DNA from: Chitinivibrionales bacterium
Lineage (GTDB): Bacteria; Fibrobacterota; Chitinivibrionia; Chitinivibrionales; WJKA01
DNA: 49,424 nucleotides
Assembly (NCBI GenBank): GCA_014728295.1
Contig: WJLW01000012.1
Coordinates: forward strand, 1 to 49,424
Direction: 5' to 3'
This document shows, piece by piece, positions 9,605 to 18,978 of the stretch (its first letter is position 1; each line of letters starts with the position of its first letter). The notes under the pieces are model-generated. The model ran no database searches and was not told where the DNA came from. It was given only the letters and a program-made list of their open reading frames with translations. The position numbers were made by a program, and so were the translations under genes.

Positions 9605-9766
9605 AATAGTTCCTTTCGGTATAGGATGAAGGTTATATTTGTTGCTTTCTTTTGTCTTGGAATATGTTGGTAGTGTGGGTAAATGCAATAGTTTTATCCT
9701 CCTTTCAAGCTTCCTTTATTGGGGCATTTTCATTTTTATTGCGTTTGTTATGGACAACCATACTAG

Positions 9767-12700
9767 CTAAAAGCTGTAAGAAATCTTGAATGAATACGAA
9801 CGACCTTTTTTCTTTGATTTGTTTTTGTATATCTTATCATTGAATTCATATCCCACTTTGAATTCCGGATTGACGAGATTTTTGGCAGAAAATTTGAAAC
9901 TCAATTTGTCAAAAAGAGTCTGCGTTATTGTAGCATTTAATTCGGGGCGCGAAAATTCGTATATATCTGGGGTGTGATCAAATGTTTTGGTAACCAGCCT
10001 TGACCCAAAGTGATTGTAAAAAACAGCCCACGCCAAACCCCAATCAGGATTATCAAATTGGAGAGATAGATTTGCTACAAATGGCGATGCTCCCGGCAAT
10101 GGAATCATCAAATTCGGATCCGTGCGCCATTTTTGTAAGCGCGACTCTTTCAGTGAATCAACTTGTGATTCTGTTTTCAGCATCGTAATATTGCCGCCGG
10201 TACCGAAATATTTCAAATTTTCGTGGATAAAATCAAATTTTTTCATCCATTCGAGTTCAATTCCATATGCCCTGCTAAAACTTGACATGTCCCACGTCTG
10301 TTCCCCGTTTTCAGTTCCTTCGATTCCGGTTTTAACGATTGGACTTTCGATGTATTTAAAAAATCCGCTCAATGCAAGAATTTCACCAGGATTAAGGAAC
10401 CATTCCCAGCCCAGATCAACATTATATATGAAACTGGTTCGCAATTCGGGATTGCCGATAATTTTTATTTTTAAGGCAACATCTTCTGATTCATATGGTG
10501 CAATTTCGCGAAAGACAGGCAGAGCATAGGTGTTAGAATAGGCAACCCGAAATTTCATCGAAGAAACCGGTGCATATTCAACATTTACTGAAGGCAACAC
10601 GAAGCTCTTTTCGAATTTGCCTGAATGCAGCGAATCGTCTTTCCGGCTTTTAATTGACATTTGTACATCTTCATACCGAACCCCCAGAATCGTTGACCAT
10701 TGGTAAGACAGGGGCAAACGCACAAGGACATAATCTGCAGTGATGTCAAGAATTCCGGTATGAGTTGCCGGAGTATCGGATTCGGCGGACCACAAAATAA
10801 TATTGCCGACCTGAAAGCTCACATTTCCCTCCTGGGAAGTATCAGAATCTATAAGCCCCATATTTTCCGAACCCAGGAATGTATTTGCATCTCCGTTGAG
10901 CTCAGTCAAGCTTTTTGATACACTTTCGTGTGTCTCAATTTTAAATCGGCGCTGCATAAAATCACGCGTTTTTCTCTGACGATAAACTCCCGCAGATACA
11001 TTTGACTTGAGATCATTCCACTGATAAAAAGAATACTTCGCCGAAAGCTTGCCGATGTAATTGCCATGCTTTGTCAATCGGTATTGATGTGATGGCGTTT
11101 TCGCAATTGAGCGAGGTATCGAATAAGAGACAATGGAATCCTGTTGCGAAATAAGATCCGAGTATATGCGATAATCCGGTTCATTTTGAATCGTGTTGAT
11201 ATAGCCGCCTTGCCAGGCAAAAGTAAGCATGTCTCCAAATGGAATTTCGAATCCGTGCGTTCCATTTAAGGCAATATAGTGCTGACCTCGTTCGATGTAT
11301 TTTAGTTCGAAATGTTCCAGTATGCTGCTGCTATCGAGCTGAAAATGGTATTCTGACTTCCGGTGGCGGGCTTCATCCTCGGCATTTCTCGTATACAGAT
11401 AATTGGCCGAGATCATGTTATGAGGGGCTATTTGAAAGCTTCCGTTGACTAACCCTCCCCATAGTACGGTCTTTTTGCTTTGAGTATCAAAATAGCCGAC
11501 ATCGGAATCGAGTTGCGTATAATCAGAATCATGTCCAAGTAGCTCCCAGGTTGCTTCATGTCCATTTGCAGAATGACGGGATTTATTTGAATAATTCAGC
11601 GCAGCAGATAATCCCAAAGGCCGGTCTGCCAGAATAAAAGTATTACCTAAAGTCAGTCCATATGATTGATCTGGTCCTGCCATAGCTTCATGAGGCTGAA
11701 AAGGAACATTGTAGGCCTTGGCAACCTCATCGACACGGCTGATGATTATCGGTACCGAATCTTCCGGCGCCACTAGCCAACTGTAGTAAGTGGGCGTCCA
11801 GACATCGTCACCGCGCAACGGTTCCGGGATATTCCTGGTTCCGTCATCAAAACCCAGCCAATCAGTGCAACCGCCCTCATAGGTTAAAAAGTTATTCCGA
11901 AAATTTGAAATAGCATTTATGCCGTTGCCGATAAATAATTTCAGAGTTGGTTTTTCAGGAATTGCCTTTGTTTCGATGTTGACAATGCCGCCTGTGAAGT
12001 TTCCGGGAAGATCTGCCGCATAGGTTTTAGTAACACTTAAATTGGCCAGCAGCCCCGCAGGAAAAAGGTCGAAGGTAACAGAGTTCTGGTCTGGATTAGG
12101 ACTGGGAAGCTCAAGGCCGTTCAAAGTTGTATTAACATATCGATCACTCATCCCCCTGATAATGATAAACTTGTCTTCGATAACCGTAACGCCGGTTAAA
12201 TATTTTGCAGCGTCAGCAGCATTGCCGGCCCCGGCCTTCGACATTTGATCTGAGCCGATAGTCGTGCTGATTGAAAACGAATCCTGCCTCCTTTTAAGCA
12301 AAGCCGCCTGAGTATTTCGCTTGAGCTTGCCTTGCACAATCAGCTTGTTGAGCTGCTGAGTCGAAGTACTTGTCAGCTTGATATCCTGCTCTAGCACCGG
12401 GCCCTTGCCAATCTCGATCTCGTCGCGATACCTGTTATACCCGCTGTTTTGAGCAATCAGTACGTATTCTCCCGGCCTTACATTTGTGATTGAAAATTTA
12501 CCGTGCATGTCTGCAACTGCCGAGTATCGGGTATTTTCGAGCATGATATTCGCGCCGCCAAGAGGATTACCGCTTGAAGCGTCTATCACATACCCGCTGA
12601 TTGCGGCCTTCGTTTCTGCAACTTCATCCGATGCGGCCGTATATGCCTCCAGCACCAGCGAAAGATATTGCGGCTCTTCGGGCATGGCGAAAATATCATC

Positions 12701-13885
12701 GCCCGTAGCAGGATGATACGCGGCTTTGGTTGCCCTGAGATCATACACGCCCATCGATATCGTGTCGAACGCGTAATTGCCGTTCGCATCGGAATAGACC
12801 GTATCCGCGCACGTGACGCCGCAAGCAACAATCATGACACTGTCAAGCGCCCGGCCGGAATCATCGACAGTTGTTCCATATATTCTGCCGGAAAGTGAAT
12901 GAATTGCCGTATCACTTTTGGTGCTCAGTTCGAAGAGCAGGTATGCCGTATCCTGATCCTCCTCAAAATCCCCGACAAACGCTTCCTTGTCATATTCGGG
13001 ATGAACCACGAACAGACTGAAATTGTTTGCCGCCACGGGCATGAAAAAATATCCCAGCGAATCGCAGCGTGCCGTATCATTCATATTGTGTTCGATACAC
13101 CTTGCCGCTGCAATGCCTTCGCCGGTTTTTGCATCCACGACCTGGCCGGCAATAATATTGACGGTACGCAGCTCGGGCTTGCGGCGAAGCATGACGTCAA
13201 GCCGGGTAACCGAATCCCGGCCGGCAAACAGCTCGATATCCGCCGTATCGACAAACTCTGCATGCGCAACGAAGACCCGGTAACGTCCCGCATGTGCAAG
13301 GATGAATCCAAATTGCCCCTGCGTGCTGCTTTGATATGATCCGGGTAGTGACTGAACCGATATAACCGCGCCTTCGACGGGTGCATTTGAGCTTTTATCC
13401 GCTATCGTCCCGATGATGATAGGCGGCAACCCCGTAGTATCGTACCAGGCCGACATATCATGCTTGACCGGCGCCAGAGCGATATCGAGACTGACCGGCT
13501 TGTAGTCGAATTCGATGTTCATGCTGTATGGCTCGAAACCGCCTGCAAAGACCGAAAGCCGGTACTCGTCCGCGGCTAAACCGGAGAGCGCAAACTGCCC
13601 GTTGATATCGGAAAATGCACGCATGGTGATGTTTCTGAAAAAGGATTTCTGTTCTACAAAAACCAGTGCAGCGGGAATTGTCTCATCATCTTGCACATTG
13701 CGAACGATACCGTAGATGCTCAGCTTTTCAGTTTCGGTAACCAAATCGGCCGAGGAATCCGATACCATCCACAAAAAGAAAGGCAACAGTGCAAAAATTG
13801 CCCGGATTCCCCTTGTTGCCACACACGATTTTTTCCAGGCATATTGCAACCCGCCTTGTATGTACAATGTGTTTTGCTCCAGCAT
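9767..13885 (-). CDS. TonB-dependent outer-membrane receptor with five N-terminal carboxypeptidase-regulatory-like domains
   Basis: The 1,372-residue protein has a signal or anchor around residues 25-45 (a hydrophobic FALLPFFLW stretch). Five tandem CarboxypepD_reg/Ig-like modules follow at about 45-125, 155-240, 245-325, 330-415 and 430-515. Each has the GxVxDxxxGxP start, a DxxGxF or DxxGNY turn and a GxYxLxxxxxGY-like end. The plug domain is at about 535-650 (DAAKYLTGVTV, IIIRGMSDRYVNTTLNG, TGGIVNIETKA). The rest is a 22-strand-type beta-barrel ending in the aromatic strand SYSFKISYSF expected for BAM recognition. Receptors usually carry zero or one regulatory domain, so five is unusual. 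It heads a unit with two secreted beta-helix proteins, reminiscent of SusC/partner arrangements. The substrate is unknown; glycan or peptide uptake is possible. The DNA of the five-domain part looks richer in GC than the barrel. Confidence 0.9.
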   Translation of the reverse strand: MLEQNTLYIQGGLQYAWKKSCVATRGIRAIFALLPFFLWMVSDSSADLVTETEKLSIYGIVRNVQDDETIPAALVFVEQKSFFRNITMRAFSDINGQFALSGLAADEYRLSVFAGGFEPYSMNIEFDYKPVSLDIALAPVKHDMSAWYDTTGLPPIIIGTIADKSSNAPVEGAVISVQSLPGSYQSSTQGQFGFILAHAGRYRVFVAHAEFVDTADIELFAGRDSVTRLDVMLRRKPELRTVNIIAGQVVDAKTGEGIAAARCIEHNMNDTARCDSLGYFFMPVAANNFSLFVVHPEYDKEAFVGDFEEDQDTAYLLFELSTKSDTAIHSLSGRIYGTTVDDSGRALDSVMIVACGVTCADTVYSDANGNYAFDTISMGVYDLRATKAAYHPATGDDIFAMPEEPQYLSLVLEAYTAASDEVAETKAAISGYVIDASSGNPLGGANIMLENTRYSAVADMHGKFSITNVRPGEYVLIAQNSGYNRYRDEIEIGKGPVLEQDIKLTSTSTQQLNKLIVQGKLKRNTQAALLKRRQDSFSISTTIGSDQMSKAGAGNAADAAKYLTGVTVIEDKFIIIRGMSDRYVNTTLNGLELPSPNPDQNSVTFDLFPAGLLANLSVTKTYAADLPGNFTGGIVNIETKAIPEKPTLKLFIGNGINAISNFRNNFLTYEGGCTDWLGFDDGTRNIPEPLRGDDVWTPTYYSWLVAPEDSVPIIISRVDEVAKAYNVPFQPHEAMAGPDQSYGLTLGNTFILADRPLGLSAALNYSNKSRHSANGHEATWELLGHDSDYTQLDSDVGYFDTQSKKTVLWGGLVNGSFQIAPHNMISANYLYTRNAEDEARHRKSEYHFQLDSSSILEHFELKYIERGQHYIALNGTHGFEIPFGDMLTFAWQGGYINTIQNEPDYRIYSDLISQQDSIVSYSIPRSIAKTPSHQYRLTKHGNYIGKLSAKYSFYQWNDLKSNVSAGVYRQRKTRDFMQRRFKIETHESVSKSLTELNGDANTFLGSENMGLIDSDTSQEGNVSFQVGNIILWSAESDTPATHTGILDITADYVLVRLPLSYQWSTILGVRYEDVQMSIKSRKDDSLHSGKFEKSFVLPSVNVEYAPVSSMKFRVAYSNTYALPVFREIAPYESEDVALKIKIIGNPELRTSFIYNVDLGWEWFLNPGEILALSGFFKYIESPIVKTGIEGTENGEQTWDMSSFSRAYGIELEWMKKFDFIHENLKYFGTGGNITMLKTESQVDSLKESRLQKWRTDPNLMIPLPGASPFVANLSLQFDNPDWGLAWAVFYNHFGSRLVTKTFDHTPDIYEFSRPELNATITQTLFDKLSFKFSAKNLVNPEFKVGYEFNDKIYKNKSKKKGRSYSFKISYSF

Positions 13886-13916
13886 TCATTCACTAAAATC
13901 ATAGTAAAATAAACGT

Positions 13917-13959
13917 GAATAAATAGCGAAAAGTTTGGATCGTGTTAGAAGTTTATTAG
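13917..13959 (-). promoter_or_regulatory. 11-bp-phased array and -10 upstream of the TonB receptor gene
   Basis: On the plus strand AGTTTG (13932), TGTTAG (13943) and TATTAG (13954) are 11 bases apart; toward the gene they read CTAATA, CTAACA, CAAACT. The minus-strand sequence TTTCGCTATTTATTC follows directly (13917-13931), matching TTCGCAATTTATTTA after other arrays. A -10 near 13920-13925 is inferred. Confidence 0.65.
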
Positions 13960-14399
13960 CGGGCCTAATAATCGTATTCAGGTGAGAACAATCTATTGCT
14001 GCTGATGTGCGTTACGGGCACCTGTGCTAATACCGTTATTCGTTTGCAGCTACTCTCGTGGCTATTGAAATCTTTGCTCGGATACCGCACGGCAGAACCG
14101 AGGGTGGAACGGTATCTATCGCGGCAATGCCTATTTCATATTTATCTTCACAGGTGAAGCAAATGAGAAATCAAAACTGCTCATTATTTTACGAATACAA
14201 ATTCTCAGGCAATCACAATTCTATATGTCAATCCAGGAATTTAAAGAAGTTAGGATGCAGCTAAATTACCAGACATGTAACTTAATTATAGACTTTGCCG
14301 TCGAAGGTCCATTAGAGATTCTTCTGTTGGGAACCTTTTTGCGGGATTGGCAGGACATAATTGCAGAACGCTGCATGATACCGAAAAAATTAAAAAAAG

Positions 14400-14428
14400 T
14401 TGCAATTGCTTGCATATCATAGTATTAT
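14400..14428 (+). promoter_or_regulatory. sigma70-like orphan promoter
   Basis: TTGCAA at 14400-14405 and TATTAT at 14423-14428 are separated by 17 bases, ideal for a housekeeping promoter. No coding frame follows on this strand; an intrinsic terminator begins 33 bases downstream. The 11-bp CTAACA boxes found at other unit heads are absent here. Confidence 0.4.
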
Positions 14429-14460
14429 TAGAGTATCACTTATTTCTTCCTACGTATTAT

Positions 14461-14495
14461 GCGTCCGGTCGACGTTGCGTCGACGGGCGCTTTTT
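14461..14495 (+). terminator. strong intrinsic terminator without an upstream gene
   Basis: Arms GCGTCCGGTCGACG and CGTCGACGGGCGC pair almost completely (one bulged G, one G-T pair) around a tiny loop and are followed by TTTTTAAT. The orientation is plus strand. With the promoter at 14400 it would give a transcript of about 60 nt. Confidence 0.6.
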
Positions 14496-14680
14496 AATGG
14501 AGTAATACACATTTTGCGCCACAAGGACACGAAGTCATGCAGACAACATGTGCGAAATAGGAGTGTGCGAGTCAGGTCATCGAACGAAATAATCTCTGTT
14601 TAGCTGCCGTGGTTTGTAATATAAAAAGCGATTCAGATGCCCCATCCCGCTGCTGCACAATCCGTTTTCAGCACACTATT

Positions 14681-17428
14681 TTAGAAACGCACCTCGACAG
14701 CATCATACTTCGAACTGCGTGCCGGCGTTTCCGGGTTCGTACTGAGTTCGTGGCGATAGTGCGTATTGAAATGGAGCACGTCGGTTCCTTTGGCAAACGG
14801 AACCAAGGGCTGACTGATGAGGATATGGCATGAATGACGTGCGCGTGCGTTCACCAAATCGGTATATCTTGTATCGCCGGCAATAAAATCATGCGCGCTC
14901 AGCATAGCCGGTTCCTGTGTCGTTCCCGCGCCTTTGAGGACACTCATCGGATCGGCGCTTTCACCCGGCTCCATAAAAGCCAGATCATTTACCGAACCGG
15001 CAACGATGAGCATAGGATCGACAAAGTTGGCAAAAACGACATTGAGCCAGTCTCTGATTGCCTGCGCCTGTTTTGTGCGCTGGGCTTCCGAAAAACGTTG
15101 CTGCGGCCAGGCGGCGCCGAAGAGCGGCTTGTCTTTTGCTTGATCGACAAGATCCATATTGACTACGGCAAACTGATCCGGGCCAAAGCTAAACACGCCG
15201 ACCAGCGGCTCTGCCGTGGGGTTGCCGCTTTCTTCACCAAACGCAGAATCCACCAACGGGCCGCGCAGCAGGAAGGTGTCGGTGAGCACCATCAGCGAAG
15301 AATCATACAAGAATCCGCAGTCGAGACCGTGCGGGTCGCTGGATTCCAATAATGCTGCCTTGTAGAAGGAACCAATGCTGTCATTGATAACCAATGCAAG
15401 TTCCTGTATCAGGGCATCGTTTTCAATTTCCTGCAAGGCCAGAATCTCCGGCGTAACCAGCTCGCCGATGATCGCAACTTTGAGTTTTTGAAGCCTGGTT
15501 GCGTACGCGGCAGAATCAACAACCCGGTCTTCTTTCAGCGATGTATTGCTGGTATCAAAGAAGTTATCTGCATTAAAAGTTGAAACCGTAAACGAACCGA
15601 TGTCGCCCCTGTCGCTGATGGGAGACTGGGGTATGCTCTGCCGGGGAGTGTAGGTCACCGAATCGGGCAATGGATTGATCTTGTACACTCCATCCCGGTA
15701 ATCGACAATGCCGGTCAGCTTTTGAATGGTATCGCCGCTATGCACCTGCAGATCGCTTTGCAGCAGACGATTACCAATGACGATGCATTCCGGCTGGTAG
15801 TCGACACCGCCGTTTCTTTTCTCGACAATCGAAACGCCTGCATCGGCATAATAGCCGGATCCGGCAACCGCATTAGTGGGTGGAAGAACGCCGATATCGC
15901 CGTTTTCGGCAGTGGGAGCAACGGCAATTGCATTTTCGATCTCGAGCAGCATTCCTTCATATTGCTCAGAAATTGCAGTAACGAGCGGGACATCGTTTTG
16001 GCCGCCAGGCAATCCGGTGGTGCGAATCGCTGTGGGCAATTGATTACCGCTGCTGAGTATATTTACCGAATCTGCAAAATTAATCCGGGTGACCGGTTGC
16101 GCACCAGCTTCGCTCAACCACTCCTGCACCAGGCCGACAACGATAACCTCATCGCCGATTTCGGGGCGGAAAAAGCTTCCGTCGATATCTTCGGCGTCGA
16201 CTTCGATTCCCTCGCTGGTGGCAACATTTGCATCACCGGTTGCGTCCTGAATCCAGAAGCAGGAGCTGTCTTTGTTGTAACCGGTGACGATTCCGCTGGT
16301 TTTTATTAAGTTGCCTTTGTGAACAGAGACAAAGCCACTCCCCTGAATCGCCATAATCGATAGCTCTTCCGTCGGCAGCGGCAGTGTAACAGCAATTTCA
16401 ATGGCATCAGAGGTGTCTTTCTGCCCCATTGAATCGATTACAACCGCCTTAATTTCATATACCCCGGCCTCAGGCGGCATCCAATCGAGGCTGAAAGTAT
16501 CACCACCTGCTTGAGATGCTTGACCGGCAGATTGATGATTGACAATAAATTGAACGGATTCAATCCCGTAATGATTACCGGCAGTTGCCTCTAAAAGCAG
16601 GGGCGTGCCCGACTCAAGCGATTCTTTATCGACCGGGCTGATTATTGAAACCTGAGGCAAAGCCATTTCGGCAAGAATCATAAGCAGGGTATCTTTAAAA
16701 TGATCGGCAATCCATTTTTCACCTTCAAAATTCGGGTGAATACCATCGGCCTTGATGAATTGTCGCGGGAATCCCGTATACTGATCAATACAATAAATGG
16801 GCGATTGGTCGGTGCTCATATCCCGAAATATCATTTCCAGTGAGTCATTAAACTTTTCTACCGAGTCAGAAATTGCATCAGTTTGGAAGATAGGAGCTAT
16901 TTTGCAAGCCAAAATTTTTACATCCGAATTAAAGCTTCGCATCATATTGATGCCATTTCTGTAATGTTGTGCAGTGACAAAAACATTCAGCTCATTTGCC
17001 ATGTCATTCGAACCAAAATGGCACAGGATAATATCAGGAATTTGTACGCCTCTTTTGGTAACTTGATCGGAGAAGAGTTCATCAATCTCCCAGACATAGG
17101 TACCATGCCATCCAGAATGATCCGTATCCCAGCCTTCAAGACCAAAGGAAGGAGCACCACATACTCCCGATACGCCATGATCCCCAACGCCGCACAAAGA
17201 GCCTACAAAATTAATCAGTTCGCTGTAACCCTCTTCTTTACAATCTTTCCATAAGAAATATCGGTAGCTGGGAAGAAAATCGAACGAACCGGTAATTGAA
17301 TTGCCAAATGGCATAATTGCGATTTTTTTTGAGAATGGTTCTGAGTCTGCATGGCAAAGATTTAGTGCAGACAGAACTACCGCCACAAGAAAGACACGCG
17401 ATTTTAATCTGCCTTCGCTATTTGTCAT
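14681..17428 (-). CDS. secreted CE3-like SGNH esterase fused to an Ig-like domain, OB-fold and degenerate EEP nuclease domain
   Basis: The frame extends to a GTG at 17500, but the ATG at 17426-17428 follows AGAAAGAGAAGCT and starts a signal peptide (residues 1-27), giving 915 residues. Residues 34-255 are an SGNH hydrolase of the CE3 acetylxylan-esterase type: block I GNSIT (Ser44), INFVGS, the HSGW region, block III GSND (139-142) and block V DGIHPN (Asp228, His231). An Ig-like domain (about 260-355) and a YhcR-type OB-fold (about 365-470) follow. Residues 610-915 resemble ExeM/YhcR exonuclease-endonuclease-phosphatase domains: FNADNFFD and LQEIEND are kept. The usual GDxN is AGSVND, the SDHDPV-like motif is SSKYDAV, and the conserved NHxKSK-like His is lost. 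So the esterase appears active and the nuclease part inactive. The product is extracellular; acetylated polysaccharide is a plausible substrate. Confidence 0.85.
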   Translation of the reverse strand: MTNSEGRLKSRVFLVAVVLSALNLCHADSEPFSKKIAIMPFGNSITGSFDFLPSYRYFLWKDCKEEGYSELINFVGSLCGVGDHGVSGVCGAPSFGLEGWDTDHSGWHGTYVWEIDELFSDQVTKRGVQIPDIILCHFGSNDMANELNVFVTAQHYRNGINMMRSFNSDVKILACKIAPIFQTDAISDSVEKFNDSLEMIFRDMSTDQSPIYCIDQYTGFPRQFIKADGIHPNFEGEKWIADHFKDTLLMILAEMALPQVSIISPVDKESLESGTPLLLEATAGNHYGIESVQFIVNHQSAGQASQAGGDTFSLDWMPPEAGVYEIKAVVIDSMGQKDTSDAIEIAVTLPLPTEELSIMAIQGSGFVSVHKGNLIKTSGIVTGYNKDSSCFWIQDATGDANVATSEGIEVDAEDIDGSFFRPEIGDEVIVVGLVQEWLSEAGAQPVTRINFADSVNILSSGNQLPTAIRTTGLPGGQNDVPLVTAISEQYEGMLLEIENAIAVAPTAENGDIGVLPPTNAVAGSGYYADAGVSIVEKRNGGVDYQPECIVIGNRLLQSDLQVHSGDTIQKLTGIVDYRDGVYKINPLPDSVTYTPRQSIPQSPISDRGDIGSFTVSTFNADNFFDTSNTSLKEDRVVDSAAYATRLQKLKVAIIGELVTPEILALQEIENDALIQELALVINDSIGSFYKAALLESSDPHGLDCGFLYDSSLMVLTDTFLLRGPLVDSAFGEESGNPTAEPLVGVFSFGPDQFAVVNMDLVDQAKDKPLFGAAWPQQRFSEAQRTKQAQAIRDWLNVVFANFVDPMLIVAGSVNDLAFMEPGESADPMSVLKGAGTTQEPAMLSAHDFIAGDTRYTDLVNARARHSCHILISQPLVPFAKGTDVLHFNTHYRHELSTNPETPARSSKYDAVEVRF

Positions 17429-17568
17429 AGCTTCTCTTTCTACAGGTATTACATTTTCAGCAAAGACACCATCCAAATCGAATAACTGCTTTGGAAGCAC
17501 TCTGGTAGCTTAATATAAAATGAATCATCAAATTTAGATAAAAAAATAAGCTCTATTCTTTTAGAAAA

Positions 17569-17596
17569 TATTAAATGTTTGTTAGAATAGCATTAA
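17569..17596 (-). promoter_or_regulatory. 11-bp-phased array upstream of the SGNH protein gene
   Basis: Plus-strand hexamers TATTAA (17569), TGTTAG (17580) and CATTAA (17591) are 11 bases apart, reading TTAATG, CTAACA, TTAATA toward the gene. The central box is perfect, the outer two are weaker. AT-rich sequence follows, but no clean -10. Confidence 0.5.
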
Positions 17597-17685
17597 GATT
17601 CACAATAGTGCATCGAAATCACACCACTATTTCGTGAATATCCAGTACTCAGCAATAAAAGAAAATGCATAACAATGATAACAAG

Positions 17686-17724
17686 CTAATAAAAAATTAA
17701 TATTGCGCTAACATTCAATTAGTA
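17686..17724 (+). promoter_or_regulatory. 11-bp-phased array upstream of the 17782 gene
   Basis: CTAATA (17686), TTAATA (17697), CTAACA (17708) and TTAGTA (17719) start exactly 11 bases apart on the coding strand. With the 17569 array it fills the divergent intergenic region. TATTAATTCGAT follows and may contain the -10. Confidence 0.6.
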
Positions 17725-17781
17725 TATTAATTCGATTTTAGCACCAGAAACTAAATAATTCGCAAAAGAAAGGAATTTCAA

Positions 17782-18978
17782 ATGAGCTTTCGTCTTATAT
17801 TCATGAATAGTGTTCTTTGTATCGTTTTTTTTGCAATGAACAGCATTGCTGGTCTGTCCGAAGATATAAAATCCCTCACAGGTAAGCAATATGCGAGGGT
17901 TGTCTGGGGCAGAGGTACTCATTCGAATGAATTTGGTTTCCCCGATGAGAATTATACGAGCAGCCAGCTTCTGGCAGGCTACGACACAGAAGGCGGTGAA
18001 ATTACCCTCCAAAGCTCCGTTGGAAACTACCAACGGCCACTAATCTCAAAACACGGAAATTTTGTGATTTTTTCTGATGTTGATTCGATTGCGGTCTACA
18101 AAGCAGAATGGGGCACCGATTCACCGAGACAAAAGATCGCATCCGGCCTGGCAGGTTGTTTATGGTATGACGAAGCCAGAGAAAAAGAATATGCCTATTA
18201 TGCAAAAGATTGCGGATTAGTCGGCGAATGTGATGTATATCGAGTAAACATCAACGATACTTCCGAGAAAGAAATCGTGCTGGATGTTCCAGTTGCGGGT
18301 ATAAACACGGTTGACGGTCACTGGCTTACCGTAACCTCCGACGCAAAAGTGATAAGCAGTGTTTGGGGATGGAATATTGGTATCTGGCCGGCAGATATTG
18401 CCCAAAAAAAGAAATTAGGAAACACCGTCCGCGGCTGCTGGGTTACCTTGCCGTACGACACTGTGCCAAAAATGCTCTTGCTCAACATGGATCATACTGC
18501 TATAAGAATATTTGATTACAATTTGAATTATCAAATAAATGAAATTCCTACCGGCAAAATTGATCATCTAAAATTTGCTTCGTACAGTAATAGAATACTT
18601 GTGTGCGCAAGAGGCATGAATGATGAGGGCTCAAGTGAAGGTGGATATATCACCATGATTCGCATGAACGATTCACTCACCGGCATCGATAACTTATCTG
18701 ATACGCTGAGAATTTCAAGCACACTTACCGATGGCTTTCCGGATGCCTGGCTAAGCGATACCCCGCCATTGCCGGTTTCAATAAAATACGACGAATACCA
18801 AAAGAGGCGAAACATGATTTCAAGCAAGAGTCACGGTGAAGTAAAAGCATTTACCATTCGAGGACGCCGAATTAGAAGATATAGAAAAGCAGAACTGATC
18901 AAAAGCGCAATGCGAAGCGACATTGTTTTATATGTAAATAGGGATGGCATTTTAGTAGAGAAGAATATCATTCACTGA
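17782..18978 (+). CDS. exported propeller-like protein with T9SS-like C-terminal end
   Basis: A 398-residue protein of no clearly recognised family. The ATG follows AAAGAAAGGAATTTCAA, a good ribosome site, and starts a signal peptide (MSFRLIFMNSVLCIVFFAMN). The body has repeated beta-rich units with TolB/WD-propeller-like character (HGNFVIFSDVDSIAVYKAEW, YRVNINDTSEKEIVL, WGWNIGIWPADI, FASYSNRILVCARG). The last 50 residues, VKAFTIRGRRIRRYRK then SDIVLYVNRDGILVEK, fit a T9SS-like sorting domain. It is divergent from the SGNH protein gene, with phased arrays between them, and convergent with the lipoprotein gene at 19178. It is likely secreted to the surface; the function is unknown. Confidence 0.7.
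   Translation: MSFRLIFMNSVLCIVFFAMNSIAGLSEDIKSLTGKQYARVVWGRGTHSNEFGFPDENYTSSQLLAGYDTEGGEITLQSSVGNYQRPLISKHGNFVIFSDVDSIAVYKAEWGTDSPRQKIASGLAGCLWYDEAREKEYAYYAKDCGLVGECDVYRVNINDTSEKEIVLDVPVAGINTVDGHWLTVTSDAKVISSVWGWNIGIWPADIAQKKKLGNTVRGCWVTLPYDTVPKMLLLNMDHTAIRIFDYNLNYQINEIPTGKIDHLKFASYSNRILVCARGMNDEGSSEGGYITMIRMNDSLTGIDNLSDTLRISSTLTDGFPDAWLSDTPPLPVSIKYDEYQKRRNMISSKSHGEVKAFTIRGRRIRRYRKAELIKSAMRSDIVLYVNRDGILVEKNIIH

Larger units (their letters stand above)
13960..14680. other. gene-free stretch between the TonB receptor and the SGNH protein
   Basis: About 720 bases with only short frames lacking ribosome sites or recognisable products. The visible signals are the sigma70-like promoter at 14400-14428 and the strong terminator at 14461-14495 on the plus strand. 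A short CACAAGGACACGAAGT stretch near 14522 resembles dispersed low-complexity sequence seen in many environmental genomes. I see no decayed gene that I can name. Confidence 0.5.

Noticed and set aside
14058..14603. Several short frames (14058, 14225, 14400) in the gene-free stretch
   Set aside because: No ribosome sites, no recognisable domain, and they run across the promoter and terminator, so coding is unlikely.
15722..16309. A 195-codon plus-strand frame inside the SGNH-nuclease gene
   Set aside because: Shadow of a long real gene with no independent signal.
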